Assembly (NCBI RefSeq): GCF_019392245.1
Contig: NZ_JAHXRL010000011.1
Span: forward strand, 52,577-116,576
Source: Sulfitobacter sp. CW3
GTDB taxonomy: Bacteria; Pseudomonadota; Alphaproteobacteria; Rhodobacterales; Rhodobacteraceae
DNA length: 64,000 nt
Reading direction: 5' to 3'
Numbering within the stretch: the stretch's first letter is position 1; the number at the start of each line of letters is the position of its first letter. The notes beneath the pieces are model-generated. The model saw only the letters and a program-made list of their open reading frames with translations. It searched no databases and was not told the DNA's origin. Position numbers and translations under genes: made by a program. Below are positions 1 to 8,080 of this stretch, one piece after another.

Positions 1-1371
1 GGGTGTGTGCTCGTATTTGTGCACTTCTTCCATCTTGAGTTCGATATAGCCTTCGATCTGGTCCTTGGTGAACACGTCACCGGCCAGCAGATAATCCATG
101 TCGCTTTGCAGTTCTTCCAGCGCTTCACGCAGGGAGCCACATACGGTTGGGATATCGGCCAGTTCTTCGGCAGGCAGATCATACAGGTTCTTATCCATGG
201 CTTCGCCCGGATCGATCTTGTTTTTGATGCCGTCAAGGCCAGCCATCAACAGTGCTGCGAAGCACAGGTAGGGGTTGGCTGCTGGATCGGGGAAACGTGC
301 CTCGACGCGCTTGGCTTTGGGGCTTTCTGTCCATGGGATCCGAACACAACCCGAGCGGTTGCGCGCAGAGTAGGCGCGCAGAACGGGGGCTTCGAAACCG
401 GGGATCAGGCGCTTGTAGCTGTTGGTCGCCGGGTTGGTGAAGGCGTTCAACGACTTGGCGTGGGACAGGATGCCGCCGATGAAATACAGTGCTTCTTGGG
501 ACAGGTCGGCGTATTTGTCGCCTGCAAACAACGGCTTGCCGTCTTTCCAGATCGACATGTTCACGTGCATGCCGGAACCGTTGTCGCCATAGATAGGCTT
601 GGGCATAAAGGTTGCCGATTTGCCGTACGCATGTGCCACGTTGTGGATCACATATTTGTACTTTTGCAGTTCGTCCGCTTGGTGCGTCAGGGTACCGAAA
701 ATCAGGCCCAGCTCGTGCTGACAAGACGCAACCTCGTGGTGGTGCTTGTCGACCTTCATGCCAAGACGTTTCATCGTCGACAGCATTTCGGCACGCAGAT
801 CTTGGGATTCGTCGACGGGGTTAACCGGGAAATACCCACCCTTAAGGCCGGGGCGGTGGCCCATGTTGCCCATCTCGTAGTCGGTATCGGTGTTCCAGGA
901 CGCGTCGGATGCGTCAACTTCGTAGGATACCTTGTTGATCGAGTTCGAGTATTTAACGTTGTCGAACAGGAAGAATTCGGCTTCCGGACCCATATAGGCT
1001 GTGTCGCCAATACCCGAAGATATCAGGTATGCTTCGGCTTTTTGGGCCGTGCCGCGTGGGTCACGGTCATAGGCTTCGCCGGTGTCGGGTTCAACGATCG
1101 AGCAGTGCACGCAAAGTGTTTTTTCGGCATAGAACGGGTCAACATAGGCGGTATCGGTGTCGAGCATCAGTTTCATGTCCGATGCTTCGATGCTTTTCCA
1201 GCCCGCGATCGAGGAGCCGTCAAACATGAAGCCCTCTTCGATGAAGTCTTCGTCGACCAGATCAGAAACGATTGTGACGTGCTGCAGCTTGCCGCGTGTG
1301 TCCGTAAAGCGAACATCTACGTATTCGATGTCCTCGTCCTTGATTTTTTTCAAGAAGTCCTTGGTGCTCAT
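1..1371 (-). CDS. glnA: Glutamine synthetase type I (partial, C-terminus off the left edge)
   Basis: This enzyme makes glutamine from glutamate, ammonia and ATP in the cytoplasm and is the main route of ammonia assimilation. The reading frame starts MSTKDFLKKIKDEDIEYVDV at 1371 and stays open to base 1. It gives 457 codons of an expected 468 or so, so only about the last ten residues are missing. Family signatures seen are FMFDGSSIAGW near residue 50, the metal-binding MGPEAEFFLF, the ATP-region block KHHHEVASCQHE, and NRSGCVRIPW. It lies 35 bases downstream of glnB in the same orientation, the usual alphaproteobacterial glnBA operon. The adenylylation tyrosine (expected near residue 397, in the NLYDLP region) is present. 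Confidence 0.97.
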   Translation of the reverse strand, partial: MSTKDFLKKIKDEDIEYVDVRFTDTRGKLQHVTIVSDLVDEDFIEEGFMFDGSSIAGWKSIEASDMKLMLDTDTAYVDPFYAEKTLCVHCSIVEPDTGEAYDRDPRGTAQKAEAYLISSGIGDTAYMGPEAEFFLFDNVKYSNSINKVSYEVDASDASWNTDTDYEMGNMGHRPGLKGGYFPVNPVDESQDLRAEMLSTMKRLGMKVDKHHHEVASCQHELGLIFGTLTHQADELQKYKYVIHNVAHAYGKSATFMPKPIYGDNGSGMHVNMSIWKDGKPLFAGDKYADLSQEALYFIGGILSHAKSLNAFTNPATNSYKRLIPGFEAPVLRAYSARNRSGCVRIPWTESPKAKRVEARFPDPAANPYLCFAALLMAGLDGIKNKIDPGEAMDKNLYDLPAEELADIPTVCGSLREALEELQSDMDYLLAGDVFTKDQIEGYIELKMEEVHKYEHTP

Positions 1372-1406
1372 TGGATGATATCCTCTTTCTTAGAACTTTT
1401 GTTGGA

Positions 1407-1745
1407 TTACAGCGCGTCTGAACCGGTCTCGCCGGTGCGGATGCGGATTGTTTGTTCGATGGTGCTGACAAAAATTTTGCCATCCCCGATCTTTTCGGTT
1501 TTCGCAGCGTTCACGATGGCTTCGACAGCGGCATCGACCTGGTCATCATCCAGAACAATCTCGATTTTAACCTTGGGCAGGAAATCCACGACGTATTCGG
1601 CACCACGGTACAATTCGGTGTGGCCCTTTTGACGACCGAAACCTTTGACTTCGATCACGCTCAGACCCTGAACGCCGACGTCCTGAAGCGCCTCTTTTAC
1701 TTCATCTAACTTGAACGGTTTGATCACAGCTTCGATTTTTTTCAT
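1407..1745 (-). CDS. glnB: Nitrogen regulatory protein P-II
   Basis: A 112-residue trimeric signal protein that senses 2-oxoglutarate, ATP/ADP and glutamine (through uridylylation) and adjusts glutamine synthetase and the Ntr system. It begins MKKIEAVIKPFKLDEVKEAL. The T-loop carries the uridylylation tyrosine in GHTELYRGAEYVV (Tyr51), and the C-terminal signature IGDGKIFV is intact. The ATG at 1745 is preferred over an upstream in-frame start at 1772 because GGGAGG sits just ahead of it and all family members start there. It is followed by glnA in the same operon. Confidence 0.97.
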   Translation of the reverse strand: MKKIEAVIKPFKLDEVKEALQDVGVQGLSVIEVKGFGRQKGHTELYRGAEYVVDFLPKVKIEIVLDDDQVDAAVEAIVNAAKTEKIGDGKIFVSTIEQTIRIRTGETGSDAL

Positions 1746-2124
1746 CTGAGGCCTCCCTGCCGATATGCGCAATTAATGTTTTCATCAGCGTCATTTCACG
1801 ATGCAAGTCGACGGTCTACCAAGCGGCAGGCGGAGTCCACACAGAGCGATGAAATTTCGAGCGCTCAGCACGAAAAATGTGCTATGCGATTAAATTATAG
1901 GCAGAAGTGAAATTGTGGGGGCGGGGGTATCCGCATTTTCGCAAGCGGCGGATGGTTTTAGCCATAGGGAAACAGTTTGGCGCAAGATTTCCCGTCGGTC
2001 TGATTCCTCGCATAGCGATGCGAACCGTCACCTATTCGGGCGTGTTAGCGACCCGGTTCTGGGTGTGGCGCGGTGTCGAAAGCTGCCCAAACCGATTGGC
2101 ACCGGCAGCTATCGATGTGGTCGC
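1746..2124. other. Intergenic region upstream of glnBA
   Basis: No gene is supported in these 379 bases. The right part holds the likely terminator of the Hint-domain gene. The left part must contain the glnBA promoter. I looked for a sigma-54 GG-N10-GC element in the glnB direction and did not find a convincing one. Short open frames on the plus strand here have no family features and no ribosome binding sites. Confidence 0.5.
2081..2110 (-). terminator. Inverted repeat after the Hint-domain gene
   Basis: Perfect 7-base arms AGCTGCC and GGCAGCT enclose a 16-base loop, starting 15 bases past the stop codon of the minus-strand gene. Only TTT follows in the transcript direction, so intrinsic termination would be weak. 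Confidence 0.4.
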
Positions 2125-2646
2125 CTATGCCGCGTCTAACGCCGCACCTCTGGCGCGACTGGCATCGGCTGTTCCCAGCTCAAGCCCGCCAGCATAGATA
2201 ATATGCGGGCTGTCGCAGAATATCTGGATCACCACCTGCTGTTGTTCGCCTTGATCAATGATGAATTCGCCATCAACCAGCGCGCGCGCCGGCACCAAAG
2301 CACGTTCACAGTTGAACAGCGCCCGCGAGCGCCAATCCCGGATCAGGACCATTTGGTCACCGGCCAAAAGCGTGTCGCTTTCAGGGCGCGTATGGCCCAA
2401 GGACCCCGCCGCACAAGAGATTGTGCGCACTTTCCGAGTGGTGCGTTGAATATGGGTGACTTTGGAAATCCCGCAGTCGCGCGTGATGAGTTTGTCACCA
2501 ATGCTGAGAACTTCCACCGGAATTTCCCCATCAAGAGTGAGCAAACGTGTCCCCGATATCAGGCCTGTATCGACACTGACATAGGGCATATATTGGCCCG
2601 CTAGCGAAACTTTTTCGCTGACGCGCACGACCGTATTCGGTTTCAT
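2125..2646 (-). CDS. Small Hint-domain (hedgehog/intein-type) protein, degenerate
   Basis: A 173-residue protein resembling the stand-alone Hint domains common in Rhodobacterales. The recognisable core is SGTRLLTLDGEIPVEVLSIG followed by DKLITRD and, in the second half, DTLLAGDQMVLIRDW, a block typical of Hint_2 domains. In self-splicing relatives the first block begins with Cys or Ser immediately before the (T/S)-x-GT segment; here the sequence reads GLISGT, so the usual nucleophile is not evident and autoprocessing is doubtful. No signal peptide or fused RTX/adhesin region is present. It stands alone, next to tRNA-Leu. Function is unknown; these domains are often found in secreted calcium-binding proteins, and this could be a detached relic. 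Confidence 0.75.
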   Translation of the reverse strand: MKPNTVVRVSEKVSLAGQYMPYVSVDTGLISGTRLLTLDGEIPVEVLSIGDKLITRDCGISKVTHIQRTTRKVRTISCAAGSLGHTRPESDTLLAGDQMVLIRDWRSRALFNCERALVPARALVDGEFIIDQGEQQQVVIQIFCDSPHIIYAGGLELGTADASRARGAALDAA

Positions 2647-2765
2647 GGGCGTATTTTCCTTATTTACCTGCCTCAGGTGACCGTTAGGTTATGGTAAAAA
2701 ACAGTTGGTGTCTTGTGTTTTTTGTACTCGCCTATCCCTAACTAGTTTGATAGAGACCGCGCAAT

Positions 2766-2849
2766 GCGGGTGTGGCGGAATTGGTAGACGCACCAGATTT
2801 AGGTTCTGGCGCCTATGGCGTGGGGGTTCGAGTCCCTTCACCCGCACCA
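2766..2849 (+). tRNA. tRNA-Leu (anticodon UAG)
   Basis: Acceptor arms GCGGGTG (2766-2772) and CACCCGC (2839-2845) pair perfectly, with discriminator A and an encoded CCA. The anticodon stem CCAGA/TCTGG encloses loop TTTAGGT, giving anticodon TAG. A long variable arm and the GGTTCGAGTCC T-arm fit class II tRNA-Leu. Confidence 0.97.
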
Positions 2850-3166
2850 CTCTTCCTTCGCTATGTTCGACAACCACCTGAGCCGTTTGGGTTTTTTCTG
2901 TGTTTCTGATGGTTTGTGCGTTGATGTGGCCGTTGGCCCGCGGCATCCACGCAGGGATTGTGTGCGCTGGTGAAATTACGCTTCGCGACGCGGTTCTGGC
3001 GATCAAAAGCGCGTTACCCGCTATGGTTGATCAGTCTTTGTGAGCGGAAAATCGCGAACTAAGCAGCAATTTCGCGATGGAGACGGCCTTTAACCCGCTT
3101 AAAACAGCAATGATATGGCGGTGTCGCGGCTGTTCGTGCTGTCATGCGCGCGGGCGATGATCCCGG
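2850..3166. other. Gene-free stretch after tRNA-Leu
   Basis: These 317 bases hold no supported gene. A T-run at 2892-2897 lies about 45 bases past the tRNA and may help end its transcript, but no strong stem precedes it. The open frame crossing it on the minus strand covers the tRNA and is not a gene. Confidence 0.5.
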
Positions 3167-4282
3167 TCAGCAAAAGACGCGTGGATTGCGCAGACCCCAG
3201 TCAGAGTACAGATCTGCGATAATCGTCCGGAATTGTTGTTCGGTCGCGCTTAGCGCCGTCCGTGCGCCGCCGATTTCGCCAAAGACCGTCGTTTCGTCGC
3301 CGATTTGCACGTCGTCCAGGTGGGTGGCGTCCACGACGATGGTGTTCATAGAAACCTTGCCCAAAACCGGTGCTATCTGGGTGCCAATCGCCACGGCGGC
3401 GTCGTCTTGCAATTCCCGCCGGAACCCGTTCGCATATCCGATTGAAACGCAAGCAAGCCGCCGCTCCCTGTCCAATCGGCAGGCCCCGTCATAGCCGACA
3501 GTGGCCCCCTTGGGGTAATCTCCAAGGCTTACCACACGCGCCTTCAGCTCCATTGTGGTCTGGAACCCCAGCTCGGGCTTTAATATCCCGTAAAGGATCG
3601 CCCCGCAGCGGTACATATCGGTTTCTACGGGTACGTCCGCCACCAAGGTCAACGAGCTTCCGGCATGCACAAGAATGTGCGACCGATCGAGGGTGCTGTG
3701 TTCAATGATCCAAGCCACCTGTTGCTGAAACAGCTTTGACGCGCTGCGCAGGCTTTCAGGGGTGTTGTCGGGGAAATGGGTGCAGATGCCTACGATGTCA
3801 TTGCCGAGCATATCCAAGATGGCAAGACAGGTTGCCCGGCCTTGTGTGGTCGAAATCTCAAGGCCATCGCGCGACATCCCCAGTGCGTTCAGCGCCAGAT
3901 GGGCACGTACGGGGCGGCCCGCGTTTTTCAGGCCCCATAACTTCTCTGCGACCTCAAGCGAGCCTACTTGTTCCTCGACCTGTGCATCCAGCGCGTCCTC
4001 GATCTCGGGCGGGGTGGCGGCACGTACCCGGATCAACGTGCCGGTAAAGCCCGCGGTGCGCACGGCGTAGGCTTCGGTGTTTGAGGTGATGCCAATACAG
4101 GTAACACCCTGCGCTTGGATCAGGGGCACGACCTGTTGAATGCCGTGGCCATAGGCATCGGCCTTTAGCACCGCACAGAACCTGCGCCCTTTGGGCACCA
4201 ACCCAAGGGCAAGCGCGAGGTTGTTGGATATCCTATCGCGGTGAATTTCACACCACGAGCCAGGGCATCGTTCCTGTGTCAT
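3167..4282 (-). CDS. alr: Alanine racemase family PLP enzyme
   Basis: A 371-residue fold-type III PLP enzyme that interconverts L- and D-amino acids, classically alanine. The PLP lysine is Lys40 in AVLKADAYGHG, and the second catalytic block SIGYANGFRREL carries the tyrosine of the other subunit's active site (family usually GYADGYPR). The length matches the family. Its start overlaps the stop of the upstream deacylase by four bases (ATGA), making it the last gene of a catabolic operon rather than a cell-wall locus. The actual substrate may therefore be the imported amino acid instead of alanine; this part is inference. Confidence 0.9.
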   Translation of the reverse strand: MTQERCPGSWCEIHRDRISNNLALALGLVPKGRRFCAVLKADAYGHGIQQVVPLIQAQGVTCIGITSNTEAYAVRTAGFTGTLIRVRAATPPEIEDALDAQVEEQVGSLEVAEKLWGLKNAGRPVRAHLALNALGMSRDGLEISTTQGRATCLAILDMLGNDIVGICTHFPDNTPESLRSASKLFQQQVAWIIEHSTLDRSHILVHAGSSLTLVADVPVETDMYRCGAILYGILKPELGFQTTMELKARVVSLGDYPKGATVGYDGACRLDRERRLACVSIGYANGFRRELQDDAAVAIGTQIAPVLGKVSMNTIVVDATHLDDVQIGDETTVFGEIGGARTALSATEQQFRTIIADLYSDWGLRNPRVFC

Positions 4283-5436
4283 GGTTTGGGCGGGCCAAGC
4301 AGCCGCGCAACGATGCCGCAGAACTGGTCTGTCACAATCGGCAACAGGGCATCGGGGAAATCATAATCAGGGTTGTGCAGTTGGGGTTGGTTTTCGCCAG
4401 ACCCGATATAAAGCATCGCAGCTTTTGCCCCGTCGTCACCGATGCGGCCGAAATCTTCGGACCAGCGCATGGGGGTGGCCATGTCGTTGACAGCAAACCC
4501 CAAATCCACGGCCACATCACGCGCGATTGCCGTTGCCTCGGGGTCGTTGATCACCGACCGGAATACATCGTGCCACCGAACATCTACCTTCAGCTGGCCT
4601 TTTTCATGTTCGACATGCGCCAGCGCTTCGGCGATCAGGCTGTCCATACGGTCGTTCGTCATGGTGCGCAGCGTCACGCGCAGTTCGCCATCCGCAGGGG
4701 CAATCCCAAAGCTGGGTTCGCCAAGCTTTGCATGGGTCAGGGTCGATAGGGCAAAATCATCCGCATCAATGGTGCCATGGCCAAGCGCGCCAAGCGAGGT
4801 CATCAGCCGTGCCATGGGGCCAGCGGGCGATATACCATCCTCGGGGGCTGCAGCGTGCGAGCTTTTCCCCGTCAGCAGGATTTGCATGCCGCGTGACGCG
4901 CAGTTTCCCGGCCCCGGACGCAGGCCAATCTCGCCCAAGGGGCGGCCCGGCACATTGTGATAGGCAAAGGCGTAATCGGGCCGGATTTCGGGCCAGCTTT
5001 GGTCTTTGATCACCGCTTTTGCACCCGCGCCGGTTTCCTCGGCCGGTTGAAACAGCAAGATAACCCGCCCCGACGCAGGCCGCGTTTCCAGCGCCATGGC
5101 GACGCCAAGCATGCAGACCATATGGCCGTCATGCCCGCACAGATGCCCTTTGCCTTCGACTTGCGATTTATACGGTAGATTGGATTGCTCATGAATGGGC
5201 AGCCCGTCCAATTCGCAGCGCAACATAACGGTGGGGCCGGGGGCGTGGCCCTTGAATTCCGCCGCAACGCCGTGGCCGCCCAAATTTGTCCAAATCCGGT
5301 CGGGGTTCAGCGCCGTAAGCTCGGTGATGATGCGCTTGGCGGTCTCGGCCTCTTCGCCCGACAGCTCTGGCCTGCGGTGCAGTTCATGGCGAAGCTGCGT
5401 CAGATAATCGATTTGGGTCGGGGAAAGCGCTTGCAT
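4279..5436 (-). CDS. M20-family amidohydrolase (N-acyl-amino-acid hydrolase type)
   Basis: A 385-residue metal-dependent amidohydrolase of the hippurate/IAA-amino-acid group (M20D), which removes acyl groups from amino acids. Metal-binding blocks are visible: GHLCGHDGHM near residue 95, QPAEETGAG near 130, and AYHNVPG near 165. The start at 5436 (MQALSPTQIDYL) is chosen because it lies 8 bases past the stop of the upstream gene and has GATAGGGA ahead; an alternative at 5469 would overlap that gene. It ends in an ATGA overlap with the racemase gene. In this operon it probably deacylates an imported N-acylated compound before racemisation or transamination. Confidence 0.88.
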   Translation of the reverse strand: MQALSPTQIDYLTQLRHELHRRPELSGEEAETAKRIITELTALNPDRIWTNLGGHGVAAEFKGHAPGPTVMLRCELDGLPIHEQSNLPYKSQVEGKGHLCGHDGHMVCMLGVAMALETRPASGRVILLFQPAEETGAGAKAVIKDQSWPEIRPDYAFAYHNVPGRPLGEIGLRPGPGNCASRGMQILLTGKSSHAAAPEDGISPAGPMARLMTSLGALGHGTIDADDFALSTLTHAKLGEPSFGIAPADGELRVTLRTMTNDRMDSLIAEALAHVEHEKGQLKVDVRWHDVFRSVINDPEATAIARDVAVDLGFAVNDMATPMRWSEDFGRIGDDGAKAAMLYIGSGENQPQLHNPDYDFPDALLPIVTDQFCGIVARLLGPPKP

Positions 5437-5444
5437 GATGGTCC

Positions 5445-6737
5445 CTATCGTTCTTCGGTGCCGCACCAATCGGCAATGAACAGTGCCGTCGCTTTGGTGA
5501 CGCGGCGCATGCTTTCAATCTCGACCCGTTCGTTAAAGCCGTGGATCGCCTCGGCACGGGGGCCGTAAACAAGCGCGGGGGTGTCTGCATACAGCCCAAA
5601 GAACCGCGCATCGGTGGTTGCGGTGATTGCCTCGCGCACCAGTGTCTCGCCGGTGACATCGTGGTGTGCTGTTTCCAGTGACGCGATGGCTGAAAGCGCG
5701 TTGGCGGAACTGTCTTGCGACAGGGCATACCCCTCGGCGTGAAAGCCGTGATAGACGATTTCGGGTAAGGAGTTGCTGAGAAACGCGTTTTCACGGGCTG
5801 CATCGAGGATAACCTGTTCGATCTCGGCCTTGGCGGCGTCAATCGACTGGCCCGGAAAGATTGCCATGCGCACGTCAAAGACGCTCCACGCCGGGACAGA
5901 GCTGGTCCAGTCGCCGCCTTCGATCTTGCCGATATTCAGGTTCAGCGCGTGATCCATATGAGCATAATCATCGGGCCGGTGTTCCGCCGCGTTCCAGCGG
6001 TGTTCCATCTCGTGCAGGGCGCGGATCAGGGGAAAGGCGGCTTCGATCGCATTGGCCCCTTGGCCTGCATAGGCGACATGTGTGGGCCGACCTTTCAAAT
6101 GGACCTGAAACCAGATCACCCCAAGCTGCGCGATGGCCAGATGTTCGGAAAACGGTTCGGGGATCAGTGCGGCATCCGCAGTATAGCCGCGCGCAAGACA
6201 GGCCAGCGCGCCATTGCCGGTGCATTCCTCTTCGACCACGGACTGATAATAAACGTCTGCGCCGGGGGCGAGGCCGCAGGCAGCAAGCGCATCAAGGGCG
6301 AACAGGTTCGAGGCCAGCCCGGCCTTCATATCACCGCCGCCGCGCCCGTAGAGCCAACCGCCTTCGATACGGGGTTCAAACGGCGGGCTGTCCCACATGT
6401 CCAGCGGGCCCGCGGGAACCACGTCGATATGCCCGTTTAATATAAGCGACCGACCTTGCTGAGTTTTTGACCGATGGGTGCCGACAACATTCACCGCGTC
6501 CTCATAGGGGCCAAGCACAGGAGAGAACCCCGGCAAGTGCTGAATTTCAGCGATATCAATCTGCCAGCGGTCAAGCTCGTAGCCGCGCTGCGTCAGTTCA
6601 TCTGCCATAAAATTCTGCGCAGATTGTTCGTTTCCGCGCGTCGATGGGTGGGCGGTAAGGTCAGACAAAAAAGCCAGTTGGCGGTCAAACGCTTCGTCGA
6701 CGGCGGCACAGATGCGGTTATTCAGATCGTCTTGCAT
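5445..6737 (-). CDS. ArgE/DapE-family deacylase (M20 peptidase)
   Basis: A 430-residue cytoplasmic zinc hydrolase of the ArgE/DapE/ACY1 group. The co-catalytic metal motifs are complete: NGHIDVVP (first His/Asp), GRGGGDMKAG (bridging Asp), VVEEECTGNG (catalytic and metal Glu pair) and HGFNERV near the C-terminus (last His). It is a different M20 branch from the amidohydrolase encoded 8 bases downstream, so the operon holds two deacylases that probably act on different amide bonds or at successive steps. The start MQDDLNNRI lies 10 bases beyond the CoA-transferase stop. Confidence 0.9.
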   Translation of the reverse strand: MQDDLNNRICAAVDEAFDRQLAFLSDLTAHPSTRGNEQSAQNFMADELTQRGYELDRWQIDIAEIQHLPGFSPVLGPYEDAVNVVGTHRSKTQQGRSLILNGHIDVVPAGPLDMWDSPPFEPRIEGGWLYGRGGGDMKAGLASNLFALDALAACGLAPGADVYYQSVVEEECTGNGALACLARGYTADAALIPEPFSEHLAIAQLGVIWFQVHLKGRPTHVAYAGQGANAIEAAFPLIRALHEMEHRWNAAEHRPDDYAHMDHALNLNIGKIEGGDWTSSVPAWSVFDVRMAIFPGQSIDAAKAEIEQVILDAARENAFLSNSLPEIVYHGFHAEGYALSQDSSANALSAIASLETAHHDVTGETLVREAITATTDARFFGLYADTPALVYGPRAEAIHGFNERVEIESMRRVTKATALFIADWCGTEER

Positions 6738-6747
6738 AAAGAATGCC

Positions 6748-7380
6748 TCAGAATGTGGGGAGGGGGGTATCGGGCAGGATCAGCGGTGCATCCGTGGCTT
6801 CGGCGACTTCGGCTGCGGTGATGCCTTGGGCGGTTTCAACCAGCACAAAGCCCTGCGCGCTGACGTCGATCACGGCCATGTCTGTGAATATGCGCGACAC
6901 GCAGCCGTGGGCGGTCAGCGGTAGGGTGCATTTTTGCTTCAGCTTGGGGTTTCCCGCACGGTCCGTGTGGGTGGTCAGGACGATTACGCGCCGCGCCTTT
7001 TGCGCCAGTTCGATGCCGCCACCGACACCGGGGCTGAACTTGCCGGGGATTTTCCAATTGGCCAGATCACCATTGGCGCTGACCTCAAACGCGCCAAGCA
7101 TCGTCAGATCAAGCCGCCCGGACCGCACGATGGCAAAGCTATCGGCGCTGTGCATAAACGCCGAGCCGGGCAGGGTGGAGACATAGGCCCCGCCCGCATC
7201 AATCAGGTTTCTGTCAGCATCTTCTGGTGACAGCGACGGCCCAATGCCCGTCAGACCGTTCTCGGTATGCAGGCACACGGGGAAATCGGCGGGCAGATGG
7301 TTCACCACCTGTGTGGGCAGACCGATGCCCAGATTCACCACCGTACCGGGGGTAATCTCGCGCGCGGCGCGGGCAACCAT
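6748..7380 (-). CDS. CoA-transferase subunit B (3-oxoacid CoA-transferase type)
   Basis: Beta subunit of a family I CoA-transferase that moves CoA from a donor such as succinyl-CoA to an organic acid. The catalytic glutamate sits in CLHTENGL, which forms the enzyme-CoA thioester, followed by the GxGG-type segment GVGGGIELA. I place the start at the ATG at 7380 (MVARAAREITPG), 7 bases past the subunit A stop with AGGGA five bases upstream. A GTG at 7425 in the same frame would overlap subunit A by 38 bases and has no binding site; a TTG at 7401 is also possible. It forms an obligate pair with subunit A. Confidence 0.9.
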   Translation of the reverse strand: MVARAAREITPGTVVNLGIGLPTQVVNHLPADFPVCLHTENGLTGIGPSLSPEDADRNLIDAGGAYVSTLPGSAFMHSADSFAIVRSGRLDLTMLGAFEVSANGDLANWKIPGKFSPGVGGGIELAQKARRVIVLTTHTDRAGNPKLKQKCTLPLTAHGCVSRIFTDMAVIDVSAQGFVLVETAQGITAAEVAEATDAPLILPDTPLPTF

Positions 7381-7387
7381 GCGTTCC

Positions 7388-8080
7388 CTAGCGTTGGACA
7401 ACGGCGTATTCCTTAGACAATTCACCCAAAGGGGTCACGTGATCAACAAAGACCCCTGCGCTGTGCACATCGTCAGGTGCAATCGCACCAAGGGGCACAA
7501 TGCTTTCGGCTTCGACGACCACGCAGTCTGCTGCCATGGCCATCAGCGGGTTGAAGTTCCGCGCAGTTGCGGCAAAGGCGAGGTTGCCGAATGTATCGGC
7601 CCGGTCCGCGTGGATCAGGGCGACATCCGCGCGCAATGCGGGTTCGACCAGATAGGATACCCCTGCCATTTCAACGACCTGTTTACCCTTGGCAAGTTCA
7701 GTGCCGATCCCGATGTCACTCAGGATCGCGCCGATCCCGGCCCCGCCTGCGCGAATACGTTCGGCGAGTATGCCCTGTGCGTTAAATTCAACCTCAATCT
7801 GACCTGTGTTCATCAGCGCAATGGCGTGGCTGTTCAGCCCCAGATGGGTTGTGATCAGCCGTGCAACCTGACCGCTTTGTAATAGATGATCGATGCCCAT
7901 GCCCGGTTCGTTTGCGTCATTCTTGATCACCGTCAGATTACCTGCGCCATGTGCGACCAGGGCGTGGATCAGGGTCATGGGGGTGCCGGGCACACCAAAG
8001 CCCCCGATCATGACCGTATCGCCGTCCTTGATCCTGCCAATGGCCGTGTCCATGGCGCATGTCTTGTCCGGGAACCTCAT
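7388..8080 (-). CDS. CoA-transferase subunit A (3-oxoacid CoA-transferase type)
   Basis: The 230-residue alpha subunit of the CoA-transferase. It shows the family CoA-binding glycine signature DGDTVMIGGFGVPGTP near residues 19-34 and the later LAKGKQVVEMAGVSYLVEPA block. Its start overlaps the aminotransferase stop by four bases, so translation is probably coupled. Position after an aminotransferase suggests that the 2-oxo or dicarboxylic product is activated to a CoA ester for beta-oxidation-like breakdown. The acid is not determinable from sequence alone; acetoacetate, glutarate or 3-oxoadipate types are alternatives. Confidence 0.9.
   Translation of the reverse strand: MRFPDKTCAMDTAIGRIKDGDTVMIGGFGVPGTPMTLIHALVAHGAGNLTVIKNDANEPGMGIDHLLQSGQVARLITTHLGLNSHAIALMNTGQIEVEFNAQGILAERIRAGGAGIGAILSDIGIGTELAKGKQVVEMAGVSYLVEPALRADVALIHADRADTFGNLAFAATARNFNPLMAMAADCVVVEAESIVPLGAIAPDDVHSAGVFVDHVTPLGELSKEYAVVQR

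Noticed and set aside
7..1632. A 541-codon plus-strand open frame across glnA and glnB
   Set aside because: It is the opposite-strand shadow of two unmistakable conserved genes and has no family features.
1746..1890. Possible sigma-54 promoter for glnBA
   Set aside because: The best candidate near 1802-1818 lacks the GG of the -24 element when read towards glnB.
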